64,000 bases of DNA from contig JAUHYD010000005.1 of NCBI GenBank assembly GCA_030426665.1, forward strand, positions 186,001 to 250,000, given 5' to 3'. Below the pieces are notes generated by a model. That model ran no database searches and was not told where the DNA came from. It was given only the letters and a program-made list of their open reading frames with translations. Shown here piece after piece: positions 16,801 through 24,862 of this stretch; the first letter of the stretch is position 1; each line of letters opens with the position of its first letter. The DNA comes from Bacteroidia bacterium (lineage in GTDB: Bacteria; Bacteroidota; Bacteroidia; Chitinophagales; Chitinophagaceae). Both the position numbers and the translations under genes were made by a program.

Positions 16801-16960
16801 CTCCATTTCCGTTGCATGCCCCAAACGATGCATTATTATTCATACCTATCTCCAGATACGCACCCTGGAGAAATATATTGGTGCCAACAAACTGAGCATA
16901 GGAATACTTTGCAGACATCGACAAAAGCACCAAAAAGAAAATACGAGTACTGATACGCAT
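13838..16960 (-). CDS. Secreted PKD-domain protein with T9SS type B sorting domain, copy 3
   Basis: A 1040-residue paralogue. The signal peptide (MRISTRIFFLVLLSMSAKYS, cut near YAQ) and the first 370 residues are clearly diverged from copies 1 and 2, though YDWGHDGWTVGTPPFMGDYT shows the same fold. From about residue 370 it merges with the others: the Ig-like segment before PKD-1 resembles copy 1, and the PKD-1 to C-terminus resembles copy 2. It ends with the type B sorting domain (TGFTPNGDGRNDVF ... KGEITLIR). Its upstream region (16961-17164) is unlike the duplicated spacer, so it may be controlled differently. Confidence 0.9.
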   Translation of the reverse strand: MRISTRIFFLVLLSMSAKYSYAQFVGTNIFLQGAYLEIGMNNNASFGACNGNGAIPAGFHPRALPAGGTNNLAEVYDWGHDGWTVGTPPFMGDYTYPGSPFEGWELQIGVAGNPRRQAFQSCAGTMGGGALALTGANSGYSNIGGSAIGTWTGTATAGGVTLAVRQETRVDTFASAVVVTTVLTNTSATAAPNVYYLRSCDPDNTQTWPGGGFPTINKIQHQNEDARHRVLVKTRHPSFTEEQSYMGLGTRDCRAKCFVYTSWWLGATIDLGDIWAGTYGTPGTSVQYTLGACLPTACTQSDIAIGLVFNLGTIAAGDSTVLSYAYIFNGDDGIDSAFPDPQLVVDGMPRVSYAPPTPNYDTFDACARPDLTALNVDILYGSDKAWSWGEWTWAPATGLSATTGTSVSIDLRVLPPIFTYTITGSDSGTAYGSCHNKTFYLTIRTCNGAVSNEPCVGDTLFFNAPGDSLGATYKWFGPEPSTAVFATTQEAYIFPATIAHRGRFRVVKTFGGPGVGDTSYTDVIVNESPIIAVTSNLPNCDPVVDPLNLFAAPDSLCTEFSWVGPGGFTSTLQNPVVSPFDSSLGGVYTVTAVSDDGCVGTGTINIKPGPVPLFDFDRHPACPNDTVFFNDYSQNTATWEWSFGDTKTGYDRNPIHIYTDGHKKYNATVKVTSSNGCTKSLTKEVNLEHTVTANFSVFDDTICNGTGLVITDLSSSTKYTPTPTIPLATYKWEFGDGNDSATWGAPPAYVYEQEGIYVPTLTVTDSLGCVDTKQMNIVVLQPYINSITDSTFCLVQPLKLWNTIYIQPNIEFPGYDEYNYSWSPAANLSSATVKEPFFKAIGNYTYTLTATMAGEGCQAEHVMTLNSILPTPLTQVTRGTKIQYGGSVQLNADSQLYYTWVPNDGSLNNPNINNPIATPTVTTTYTVYGMDKYGCRDTAMITIIVDSSMTEFIPTGFTPNGDGRNDVFRLNGSKFRDLVEMRIYNRWGAQVFYTTTTEQGWDGTLNGVPQDLGVYYYTVILARPGYPDNQVYKGEITLIR

Positions 16961-17164
16961 ATATTTATGTATTAAATCTTGCTGTTAAATATAGTAAGTT
17001 TTACTAAAAATGAATGAATTTTTATTTTTTTACTTCAAAATCAAATTTTCCTTCAATTTTGATGCTATCAAGCATTCAACCAGAAGACAGAATAACTTTC
17101 GATATGGTTGGCAATAATCAACAATATTTTTTTCTTACGGACGAAGTTGCTAAAACAAAAAAAA

Positions 17165-17193
17165 GCCACATGTCTAAAAAAATGACATGTGGC
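17165..17193 (-). terminator. Intrinsic terminator of the M13 peptidase gene
   Basis: A 10-bp perfect stem (GCCACATGTC at 17165-17174, GACATGTGGC at 17184-17193) 21 bases past the stop; on the minus strand it is followed by TTTTTTTTGTTTT. The rest of 16961-17214 holds only AT-rich DNA with no gene seen. Confidence 0.92.
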
Positions 17194-17214
17194 CCAAAAA
17201 TTACAACACATTGA

Positions 17215-19266
17215 TTACCAAACCATAGCCCTGTCTTCCTCTGCCCGATACATTCTATCAGTCGGCTTTATGTCAAATGCTTTGTACCATGCAGCTACAT
17301 TACTTACAGGTACATTGCAGCGTAGTTCACTTGGCGAGTGAGGGTCTGTTTTAAGGCGTTGTGCAATCTCCTCCGGACGCGTATTTGCTCTCCAAACTTG
17401 CGCCCAACTCAAGAAGAAACGTTGATCCGGAGTAAATCCGTCAATTTTCTGCTCGCTTTGGCCTTGTTTCGTCTTTTTAAATGCTTCATAGGCAATACTC
17501 AAACCACCCAAATCTGCCAGGTTTTCTCCTTCTGTCAGATGTCCGTTTACATGCATCGTATCCAACGCAACAATACTACCGTACATATCCACAACTTTAT
17601 TAGCTTTCATAGTAAAGTTCGCAGAATCTTCAGATGTCCACCAATTGCTTAAGTTACCTTCTGCATTATACAGCCTGCCCTGATCATCAAACCCGTGTGT
17701 CATTTCGTGTCCGATTACACCTCCTATTCCTCCATAGTTTACAGCATCATCTGCATCCATATCAAAGAACGGGAACTGCAAAATACCAGCAGGAAATACT
17801 ATTTCATTAAATGCAGGGTTGTAATAAGCATTAACAGTCGGAGGTGTCATACCCCACTCTGACCGGTCTACAGGCTTACCAAGTTTATTTAGATTGTAAT
17901 TGTATTCCCATGCAGATGTTGCCAGGATATTGGCAACATAATCATCATTTACAATCGTCAAGGCGCTATAATCCTTCCATGTATCGGGATACCCGATTTT
18001 CTTCATAAATGCATTGAGCTTTACCAATGCCTTTTGTTTTGTCTCGTTACTCATCCAGTCCAACCGCTCGATGCGCTCTGCATAGGTAGTCTGTAAGTTC
18101 CCTACCAGTTCCAACATCCTACTCTTAGCCTCCGGCTTAAATGTCTTGTCTACATACATTTTGCCAAGTACTTCGCCGATTGAGCCATCAACCATATGAA
18201 GTATTCTTTTCCATCTCACTTCCTGCTCTTGTTGGCCACGCATGGTTTTACCATAAAAAGCAAATCGCGTAGTATCAAAATCAGTGCTCAAAAACGATGC
18301 CATGCTGTTTACAAGATGGAAAGTCAGATACTGCTTCCATACATCTATAGGCGTACTTTTCAGTTGCTTTGCGATCACCTTGAAAAATGTAGGTGACGCA
18401 ACTATTACAGAATCTTCACCGGATACATTCAGGCTTTGTAATAAGCTATTCCACTCCAGACCGGGCGTCTCTGCATTGATACCCGCAATATCAAATTTGT
18501 TGTATTGTATGTTCGGATTTCTGCGCTCCACTCTGGAAAGAGAAGCTTTCGCCAAAATAATTTCCAAATCATAAATCGAAGCCGCATTTCTTGTTGCCAT
18601 TGCTTCTTCCTGACCGGAAAGCGCAAGCATCTTGGCAATGTATTTTTTATATGCCTCCCGAATATTTACAGTACGGGCATCATTATCAAAATAATACTCA
18701 CGCCCCGGCATACCGAGACCACCCTGGCCAAATTGGCAAATTTGTTTCGTAACATGTTTATCATCCGGCGAAACCCCAAAGTGGAACAACTGCCCGATAC
18801 CCATCTTATGCTCCAGAGCTATCTCCCCCAACAATGATTGCACATCTGCAATTTCATTTATTCTGGAAAGCATACCACTTATTGGCTTTATGCCTGCTGC
18901 ATCTATAGCCGTACTATCCATCCCCGTTCTGTAAAAATCACCTACCATCTGAATGTCACTACCCTTTTCAGCATTTTTGACTGCAGCTGCCGAGTCCAAT
19001 AGACCATGTAAAATTTCATTGTTGTTCTCTATCAGCACATTGAAACTACCCCACCTTGTTTGCGATTTAGGTATTGGATTGTTTTTAAGCCAGACACCAT
19101 TGGCATACATGAAGAAATTATCACCGGGATGCACGGTCGTATCTATATTTGCCGGATCCAGCAACTTCCTTTCTGGCGTTTGTCCACTTTTCTGCTCACT
19201 TTGTTGCCCGCAAGACGCCATTGCGACAATTGCAACCCCTGCTAAAAATGCGTTCTTTAATTGCAT
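17215..19266 (-). CDS. M13 family zinc metallopeptidase lipoprotein (PepO/neprilysin-like)
   Basis: A 683-residue member of the neprilysin family, which cleaves oligopeptides. The N-terminus MQLKNAFLAGVAIVAMASC is a lipoprotein signal with lipobox MASC, so it is probably anchored in the envelope. The N-terminal M13 domain starts with HPGDNFFMYANGVWLKNN. The catalytic half has NAYYNPAFNEIVFPAG, the zinc motif HEMTH at 520-524 and the third ligand in ENLAD at 581-585. The C-terminus ends MVW, near the usual CxVW. The ATG at 19266 was chosen over 19335 because it puts the signal sequence at the N-terminus. A strong terminator follows. Confidence 0.95.
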   Translation of the reverse strand: MQLKNAFLAGVAIVAMASCGQQSEQKSGQTPERKLLDPANIDTTVHPGDNFFMYANGVWLKNNPIPKSQTRWGSFNVLIENNNEILHGLLDSAAAVKNAEKGSDIQMVGDFYRTGMDSTAIDAAGIKPISGMLSRINEIADVQSLLGEIALEHKMGIGQLFHFGVSPDDKHVTKQICQFGQGGLGMPGREYYFDNDARTVNIREAYKKYIAKMLALSGQEEAMATRNAASIYDLEIILAKASLSRVERRNPNIQYNKFDIAGINAETPGLEWNSLLQSLNVSGEDSVIVASPTFFKVIAKQLKSTPIDVWKQYLTFHLVNSMASFLSTDFDTTRFAFYGKTMRGQQEQEVRWKRILHMVDGSIGEVLGKMYVDKTFKPEAKSRMLELVGNLQTTYAERIERLDWMSNETKQKALVKLNAFMKKIGYPDTWKDYSALTIVNDDYVANILATSAWEYNYNLNKLGKPVDRSEWGMTPPTVNAYYNPAFNEIVFPAGILQFPFFDMDADDAVNYGGIGGVIGHEMTHGFDDQGRLYNAEGNLSNWWTSEDSANFTMKANKVVDMYGSIVALDTMHVNGHLTEGENLADLGGLSIAYEAFKKTKQGQSEQKIDGFTPDQRFFLSWAQVWRANTRPEEIAQRLKTDPHSPSELRCNVPVSNVAAWYKAFDIKPTDRMYRAEEDRAMVW

Positions 19267-19434
19267 ACTATAATTTATTAAAATTTTAGGCGGTAAAAGT
19301 ACAACAATCATAAATAGGAATATTCTTCCCCGCAATTATACGCGCGTGAAATTACGGGGGATATTAAGTACCAACTATACCACTACAATTAAAATGCAAT
19401 ACCTCCTTTATTAGCATTTACCGACAATCAGTTC

Positions 19435-19442
19435 TAATTTTG
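19435..19442 (+). promoter_or_regulatory. Candidate -7 promoter element TAATTTTG
   Basis: A match to TAnnTTTG whose last base is 6 bases before the ATG at 19449. It would give an almost leaderless mRNA and excludes the upstream TTG at 19440 as a start, since that codon is inside the box. No clear -33 box was seen. Confidence 0.4.
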
Positions 19443-19448
19443 TCGCGG

Positions 19449-20459
19449 ATGGATTCATTTACTCATATTGTACTCGGTGCATGCATCGGTGAAATAATCG
19501 GAAGAAAGAAGCCGTCTGCCAAACTACTTCTGGTCGGTGCCGTTGCCAACAGCTTGCCGGATATTGACTTCGTTGCATCATTCTGGATGCCGGTCACTAG
19601 CGATTTGCTGGCACACAGAGGGTTCACTCATTCCATCTTATTCATCCTGCTGGCGTCGCCCCTACTTGCGCTAATATCTTCAAAACTCCTACGCAGTATT
19701 CCGTTTACATTCAAACGTTGGCTGTTTTTCTGGGCACTCCAAATGTCGGTCCATATTTTTATTGACGCTTTCAACGCCTACGGTACAGGATGGTTTGAAC
19801 CCTTCAGCCACTACCGGGTTTCCTTTAACAGCATGTTTGTTGCAGATCCCTTATTTACCATTTGGCCCATAGTTGCGACGTTAGCGCTCTTCATTGCCGG
19901 AAAAAACCACAAAAACCGGACTCGTTGGGCGATAACCGCTTTATCGCTAAGCTCCTTATACCTCATTCTGGGCTTGGCAAACAAAACAATGATAGACGCA
20001 AGCGCAAAAAAAGAACTCGTAAAAATGGGCGCAAAACCCAAACACTACTTCAGCACCCCCACTCCACTTAACAATCTTCTGTGGTATATAGTGTCAGAAC
20101 ATGATTCCGGATTTTATGTTGGCTACCGCTCTGTGTTTGACAGCAAAAAGACGACTAAATTCCGGTATGTCTGTAAAAACAACAGCTTACTGAATGCATG
20201 TAACAACCAAGAAGATATAGAACGGCTGAAACGCTTCTCACAAGGCTTCTTTACAGCCGAACAGTGGCATGATACCATAGTTTTTAACGACCTGAGATTT
20301 GGCGAAATCGCAGGGTGGACAGACTCTGTTCCAAAATGCGTCTTCTACTTTTATCCGCAGCTCCCCCACGCAAACGAGCTGGTCGTGCAACGCGGGCGCT
20401 TTGCCAAGTGGGACGGCGCGACCTTTAAAGCATTTCTGAGGAGAATTAGTGGCAACTAA
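19449..20459 (+). CDS. YdjM-family membrane-bound metal-dependent hydrolase
   Basis: A 336-residue protein of the YdjM/DUF457 family, predicted inner-membrane metal-dependent hydrolases of unknown substrate. The N-terminal part has conserved histidine/aspartate motifs: MDSFTHIVLGACIGE, NSLPDIDF, LLAHRGFTHS and HIFIDAFNAYG, interleaved with hydrophobic helices to about residue 180. The C-terminal 150 residues are soluble (YFSTPTPLNNLLWY, then FDSKKTTKFRYV). The stop overlaps the end of the convergent cls gene by four bases, with no room for a terminator. Confidence 0.85.
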   Translation: MDSFTHIVLGACIGEIIGRKKPSAKLLLVGAVANSLPDIDFVASFWMPVTSDLLAHRGFTHSILFILLASPLLALISSKLLRSIPFTFKRWLFFWALQMSVHIFIDAFNAYGTGWFEPFSHYRVSFNSMFVADPLFTIWPIVATLALFIAGKNHKNRTRWAITALSLSSLYLILGLANKTMIDASAKKELVKMGAKPKHYFSTPTPLNNLLWYIVSEHDSGFYVGYRSVFDSKKTTKFRYVCKNNSLLNACNNQEDIERLKRFSQGFFTAEQWHDTIVFNDLRFGEIAGWTDSVPKCVFYFYPQLPHANELVVQRGRFAKWDGATFKAFLRRISGN

Positions 20460-21637
20460 ACCCGCTCCCCTTGTTGACTATAGTAAAAGGTAAACAAGAA
20501 AAACAACATCTGAATTACCTTGTAAGAAAGATAACAAAACAGTCGTTTGAAAATCCCCTGAGACTTCTGGAAATTTTCTTTGGTTATGCTATCGCAATCT
20601 GTATCTATTACCTTCCTAAGTGCATGCTTCATTTCAGACGCTACAGCTTTATCAAGAACGTCCAGATTCATCTCTACACTGGCAAATGCACTTATATTGT
20701 TCAGATTGTAAGAGCCTACAGTCAACCAATCGTCATCCCTTACGGCAACTTTTCCATGCAATACATTTCTACGGTACTCGTAAATCCTGATATTGCTTCT
20801 GAACAACCTGTCATAAAGGTATCGCTCTGCGTATTTGGCCAGTGGTACATCAGCACGCCCGGTTAAAACAACACTCACCCTGACACCTCGCTTGGCGGCA
20901 CCTTCCATGCGTCGCAAAAGCCCCTCTGGCGGCCAGAAATAACTGGTCATTATCGTCACATCTTTTTGTGCTGTTTTGAAAAGTTGCCGGTAACTATCCG
21001 TAATATCGGTTCGGTTATAGACCCAGTCGTTTCGCCTTATCCGGACTTTACAATTAGTGGACGGCGGAGTAAAAGGTGGCAGCTCAGTTGCCTTACAGTT
21101 TTTCTCAAAAAGAGCTCTGTTCCATACATTTCGACAAACCCTATCAACTGATAAAGCGATATCGCCTTCTACAATAATTGCCCAATCCAGCCATGCAGGA
21201 ATACCCGGCATGTCGTTATACCGATTGCTGATATTTACACCTGCTACCATGCATATACGACCGTCGGCAACCATCACTTTGTGATGCATCCTTCTACCGA
21301 AATAATGTTTTTTACTTTTTAAAAAGGGTTCAAAAAACCGAAAGTGCACACCTCCCGCCTTCAGTTTATCAATAAAGTGATGGGAGAGATGCTGAGATGC
21401 ATAACCATCTACCATCAGATAAACCAGTATGCCCCTTTTCGCTGCAGCTATCAGTACGTCAGCTACTTCAGTTCCGGTTTCATCTTCATCAAATATATAG
21501 GTCTGAAAATGAATTGAGTACACCGCCTGTTCCGCTATCGAACGAATTCTAGCGAAGTACGCAGCACCGCCCCTGACTACCTCTACTTTGTTGTGAAGGG
21601 TGTACCCTGAAGACTTATATGCTTTCGATTTTTCCAT
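20456..21637 (-). CDS. Phospholipase D-like cardiolipin synthase (ClsB-like)
   Basis: A 393-residue protein with two HKD motifs: HHKVMVADGRICMVAGVNISNRY in the first half and HGKVAVRDDDWLTVGSYNLNN in the second, each HxKxxxxD and each followed by the G(S/G)xN segment. It lacks the N-terminal transmembrane pair of ClsA, matching the shorter ClsB class, and has one hydrophobic C-terminal segment (VIQMLFFLFTFYY). The likely role is phosphatidyl transfer to make cardiolipin. A related phospholipase D activity cannot be excluded. Confidence 0.88.
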   Translation of the reverse strand: MEKSKAYKSSGYTLHNKVEVVRGGAAYFARIRSIAEQAVYSIHFQTYIFDEDETGTEVADVLIAAAKRGILVYLMVDGYASQHLSHHFIDKLKAGGVHFRFFEPFLKSKKHYFGRRMHHKVMVADGRICMVAGVNISNRYNDMPGIPAWLDWAIIVEGDIALSVDRVCRNVWNRALFEKNCKATELPPFTPPSTNCKVRIRRNDWVYNRTDITDSYRQLFKTAQKDVTIMTSYFWPPEGLLRRMEGAAKRGVRVSVVLTGRADVPLAKYAERYLYDRLFRSNIRIYEYRRNVLHGKVAVRDDDWLTVGSYNLNNISAFASVEMNLDVLDKAVASEMKHALRKVIDTDCDSITKENFQKSQGIFKRLFCYLSYKVIQMLFFLFTFYYSQQGERV

Positions 21638-21744
21638 TCCATGCAGATAGTACTGCTATAGGGTACAAGTTAGGAATTTTTGCAACAGAAAATGTGGTCG
21701 AGTTGAATGAGCTGAAACATCCACTGAACAGGAGAAAAATAATT

Positions 21745-21770
21745 AAGCCGGGAGTATTTGCTCCCGGCTT
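21745..21770 (-). terminator. Intrinsic terminator of the sigma/OM-barrel operon
   Basis: A 10-bp perfect stem (AAGCCGGGAG at 21745-21754, CTCCCGGCTT at 21761-21770) with a 6-base loop, 25 bases past the 813-residue protein gene; on the minus strand it is followed by AATTATTTTT. Confidence 0.9.
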
Positions 21771-21795
21771 ATCAATTAACAATTCGTTGTTGTTG

Positions 21796-24237
21796 CTAGT
21801 CTCTGTGCCTGTTTCCGCCCAAACGGTACATTATCGACAATTGCATTGAAGGAGCTTTGAACAACTGCGATGACACTGATTTAGCACCGGTTGTTGCTGC
21901 ATTATCCCATACTGTCTGAACACTACGCAAATCAAAACTTACGTTATTCCCTACCTGGTATGAGAAGCCTAACAAATACCCCAATCCAAATCGACTGTTA
22001 AAGTCAGCGGAATTTAACTTTGGCGCATTGTCCTGGCCTACTTCATTCACCAATACCGCCGGTGTATTTCTATCAGGCATTGTTGCCGCACCTGTATTGA
22101 TAGAGAATGCATAAAGGAAGTTACCGCCTGTAAAGAAGTTAAATTTCCCCTTACTGTACCTGATTGCAACCGGCATTTCAATGCTGTGCAATGCAGAGAA
22201 TCCATAAGAGTTCAACTGGCGTGTTTTTGAATACTGCCCGCCAATAGGCGTATAAGTATAGTAGTCATCTTCAACCGACGTATTATTGTTAATGCGCTGG
22301 AAGTATTTCAACTCTGTCATAATGTTCCAGGTATTGTTGAAGATAATATTACCCGTCATACCAAACTGAAACCCTTTGAAACTATTAGGTCCAAAAAAGT
22401 TACTATTGATGCCCGCCACAATACCGGTTGTAAACCGAGTGTTTGCTGCATTAGTCTTCACTTCATTAAATGCCGCATTCAATTTCTTGATAAGCGAAAC
22501 ACCTTTCTTCTCTTTCGACTTCACCTTTTTCTCTTTTGCCACAGTTGCCGCCAGCGGTAACTTTTCTCTGTCTGCTGCCGGAGTTTCTGCTTTTTCATTA
22601 CTTGTCGCTGTTGACGTACCCTCGGCAGCAGAAGAAGTTGTTGCAGTTACTGCAGAATTATTTTCTTCAGATGCTCCCGCCGGTGAAGCAGCTACCGGAG
22701 TATTACCAGCTGCCTCTTCAGGTGTAGAATTATCTGCCACTCTTTTTGCTGTTGGTTCTTCACCCTCACCAGTCGTCAGACCACCTTCCGTTTTAGCACC
22801 TTCTCTTTTCGCTACCCGACCACTATTGTCGCTTGAAACACCAGTCAATTCTGCACCTTCGGTCGCAGACTCACTGCCTTCGGTATCGTCACCACCTAAA
22901 TCCAGACTTATCCTGCGCATAGATATCGTATCAATCTCATAAGAAACTTCGTTGTTAGCATCCAGTACTACACGCTCATGCACTGAAACCCATAGTTTTG
23001 ATATAACACGCTTAGGCTCGTCAGGCTTTTTTACAGCTTTCTGTTGAACACCGCCGGTACTGAATGAAGTACCACTCTTTGTCTTAGTCACTGTATTAGC
23101 AGACATCGTTCCTCCTGTAGACAGAGGTTCAGAAGACTTAACAGCGGCCTTAGCAACAGGCATTGTGCTCGTGGAGTTCGTCGGGCTAACAGTAGGCATC
23201 TTACCACCTAACTTGTGTTCACCAACCGACGTCGTTTCTGGCTTTGCTGCAATTTTCCCAACCATTACCGGAACAGGCGACAGATTCTTATGACCGGAAG
23301 CAGATGCAACACCCGCTGCAGCTCCACTGTTCAATGCCAGCTCTTTCATGTCCTTACTAACTACCGAAGGAGTTTCAGAAGCAATTGGCTTCTTTACATC
23401 AAGTCTTGCTACCGATTTTCTATTATCAATGTTCGCAACCGGAATACTTGCCTTCTCAATCGGCTTCGACTTAGTCGTTACGTTCGACGTCGAAACACCG
23501 TCATTTTCATTAGACGCTACATTATTATTATCACCCGAATTGTTTTTGGCTAGCTGAGTATTATTCAACCTTTCAGATTTCGGGCTGGAAGCACCCATAG
23601 ACTTTTCAGCACTTGCTTCCGCTCTGAGGTGCTTTTTCACCGCTACATTTTCATTAGAAAGCCCCGATACAGTTGCCCTTTGTGTTTCAGCACCTTTTGT
23701 AGAAGTAGCTACTATCGCACCCTTCTTAGCACTTTCATCAATATTATTAGGCCTGTTTACAATAGTTGCCCCTTTTGCTATTTCATCTTGTTTATTACTT
23801 GTATTGTTATGCACAGCAGCGACTGTGGCACGATTATTAGATACTACCGCATTAGGTAGATTATTTTCATTTGCGGTATTCGAACTTGTTTGTTCAGCAC
23901 CTTCCGCGTCATTTGCATCCGGAATAGTCGCGTAGCTGTTACCCGGTTCATTATTGAACACGTCAGCATTAGTAGCCAGCGTCGCATTGTCGTTACTCAT
24001 GTTCTTATACAGAGATGACAACTCAAGACTACCGATACAAACAGTACCAACTAGCGATAGCACCGCAACAGCACTGAAAATACGGCGCCAATAAAGAATA
24101 CCCACACGCTTCTGCTGCGGCATTTCTTTATCAAGCAAGTCGCGCATATTAGCCCATGCGCCACTCCGCTCTCGTTCTTCCGCCCCCCCCAGTCGCTGTC
24201 TGACGAGGTCGTCGATTTTGATGAAATTTTTATCCAT
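21796..24237 (-). CDS. Trans-envelope candidate: anti-sigma-like N-terminus, long linker, OM beta-barrel C-terminus
   Basis: An 813-residue protein with three parts. Residues 1-50 are charged and helical (MDKNFIKIDDLVRQRLGG, then WANMRDLLDKEMP), like cytoplasmic ends of ECF-linked anti-sigma proteins. One hydrophobic helix spans about 53-72 (IFSAVAVLSLVGTVCIGSLE), preceded by WRR. Residues 80-600 are rich in Ala, Ser, Thr, Asn, Glu and Lys and look disordered apart from a short structured-looking patch (KLWVSVHERVVLDANNEVS). Residues 600-813 have alternating beta-strand patterns (TTGIVAGINSNFFGP, FKGFQFGMTGNIIF, PSMQLSIMYRLGG) as in small outer-membrane barrels. It lies 49 bases after an ECF sigma gene. 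The function is inferred from architecture only. Confidence 0.8.
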   Translation of the reverse strand: MDKNFIKIDDLVRQRLGGAEERERSGAWANMRDLLDKEMPQQKRVGILYWRRIFSAVAVLSLVGTVCIGSLELSSLYKNMSNDNATLATNADVFNNEPGNSYATIPDANDAEGAEQTSSNTANENNLPNAVVSNNRATVAAVHNNTSNKQDEIAKGATIVNRPNNIDESAKKGAIVATSTKGAETQRATVSGLSNENVAVKKHLRAEASAEKSMGASSPKSERLNNTQLAKNNSGDNNNVASNENDGVSTSNVTTKSKPIEKASIPVANIDNRKSVARLDVKKPIASETPSVVSKDMKELALNSGAAAGVASASGHKNLSPVPVMVGKIAAKPETTSVGEHKLGGKMPTVSPTNSTSTMPVAKAAVKSSEPLSTGGTMSANTVTKTKSGTSFSTGGVQQKAVKKPDEPKRVISKLWVSVHERVVLDANNEVSYEIDTISMRRISLDLGGDDTEGSESATEGAELTGVSSDNSGRVAKREGAKTEGGLTTGEGEEPTAKRVADNSTPEEAAGNTPVAASPAGASEENNSAVTATTSSAAEGTSTATSNEKAETPAADREKLPLAATVAKEKKVKSKEKKGVSLIKKLNAAFNEVKTNAANTRFTTGIVAGINSNFFGPNSFKGFQFGMTGNIIFNNTWNIMTELKYFQRINNNTSVEDDYYTYTPIGGQYSKTRQLNSYGFSALHSIEMPVAIRYSKGKFNFFTGGNFLYAFSINTGAATMPDRNTPAVLVNEVGQDNAPKLNSADFNSRFGLGYLLGFSYQVGNNVSFDLRSVQTVWDNAATTGAKSVSSQLFKAPSMQLSIMYRLGGNRHRD

Positions 24238-24286
24238 TTGGATAAATTTAATTTTGGTTAATTCAATATATTCTAAACGAACGGCA

Positions 24287-24838
24287 TTAATGTTTCAAAT
24301 GCAATTCAAGTTTTTCAATTTTCTCTTTTAATATCCGCCTTCCTTCCGATAAATGCCACTTAGAAGTACCCTCACTTATCCCAACTATATTCCCAATCTC
24401 TCTATGTGTGTAACCTTCCATTACATACATATTAAACACCGCCCTCGTTGCGTCCGGCAGCATTTGCACCAATTCCAGTAACTGATCGTAGTACAGTTTA
24501 TCCGCATGATCCTGATGAACCAATTCATCTTTCTCCACCAATACTATCTGACTGGAATAACGCGCATTCTGCTTTACGTAATCTGCAACTGCATGAAATA
24601 CAATTTTCCTGACCCACCCTTCAAACGACCCCTGAAATGTATATTGCTTTATCTTCTGAAACGCCCTTAAAAAACCGTTGTTCAATACCTCTTCCGCCTG
24701 TTCTTCATGGTCTATGTATCTCCGTACAACGCCCATCATCTTTGGATAAAATAACCGATATAACTTCTCCTGCGCGCTCCGCTCGTTGCGAATACACCCT
24801 TGTATGAGCTGCTCTAACTCACTGGCCTGGCCAGTCAT
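24287..24838 (-). CDS. ECF-type RNA polymerase sigma factor
   Basis: A 183-residue sigma-70 family protein. Region 2 is at about 18-85 (LYRLFYPKMMGVVRRYIDHEEQAEEVLNNGFLRAF, FEGWVRKIVFHAVADYVK) and region 4 at about 115-170 (MLPDATRAVFNMYVMEGYTHREIGNIVGISEGTSKWHLSEGRRIL in overlapping segments). No C-terminal extension is present. The ATG at 24838 was chosen; a TTG at 24862 would put eight residues across a promoter-like box. It is upstream of and probably cotranscribed with the barrel protein gene, whose N-terminus is a candidate regulator of it. Confidence 0.92.
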   Translation of the reverse strand: MTGQASELEQLIQGCIRNERSAQEKLYRLFYPKMMGVVRRYIDHEEQAEEVLNNGFLRAFQKIKQYTFQGSFEGWVRKIVFHAVADYVKQNARYSSQIVLVEKDELVHQDHADKLYYDQLLELVQMLPDATRAVFNMYVMEGYTHREIGNIVGISEGTSKWHLSEGRRILKEKIEKLELHLKH

Positions 24839-24847
24839 AGTATATGC

Positions 24848-24855
24848 CAAAGCTA
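24848..24855 (-). promoter_or_regulatory. Candidate -7 promoter element TAGCTTTG for the sigma gene
   Basis: Read on the minus strand, TAGCTTTG matches TAnnTTTG and ends 9 bases before the sigma ATG at 24838. No matching -33 box is visible. If this is the promoter it is of the housekeeping type rather than a divergent ECF-specific sequence. Confidence 0.4.
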
Positions 24856-24862
24856 TAGACAA

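Noticed and set aside
6908-16960. The triplicated region as a CRISPR array or a transposon-borne repeat
   Set aside because: The repeat unit is a whole 3.1-kb gene plus spacer; no short regular repeat, terminal inverted repeat or transposase is present.
22376-22942. Plus-strand frame of 188 codons with Ser/Ala/Val-rich sequence
   Set aside because: It mirrors the low-complexity linker of the minus-strand 813-residue protein and has no start context or motif.
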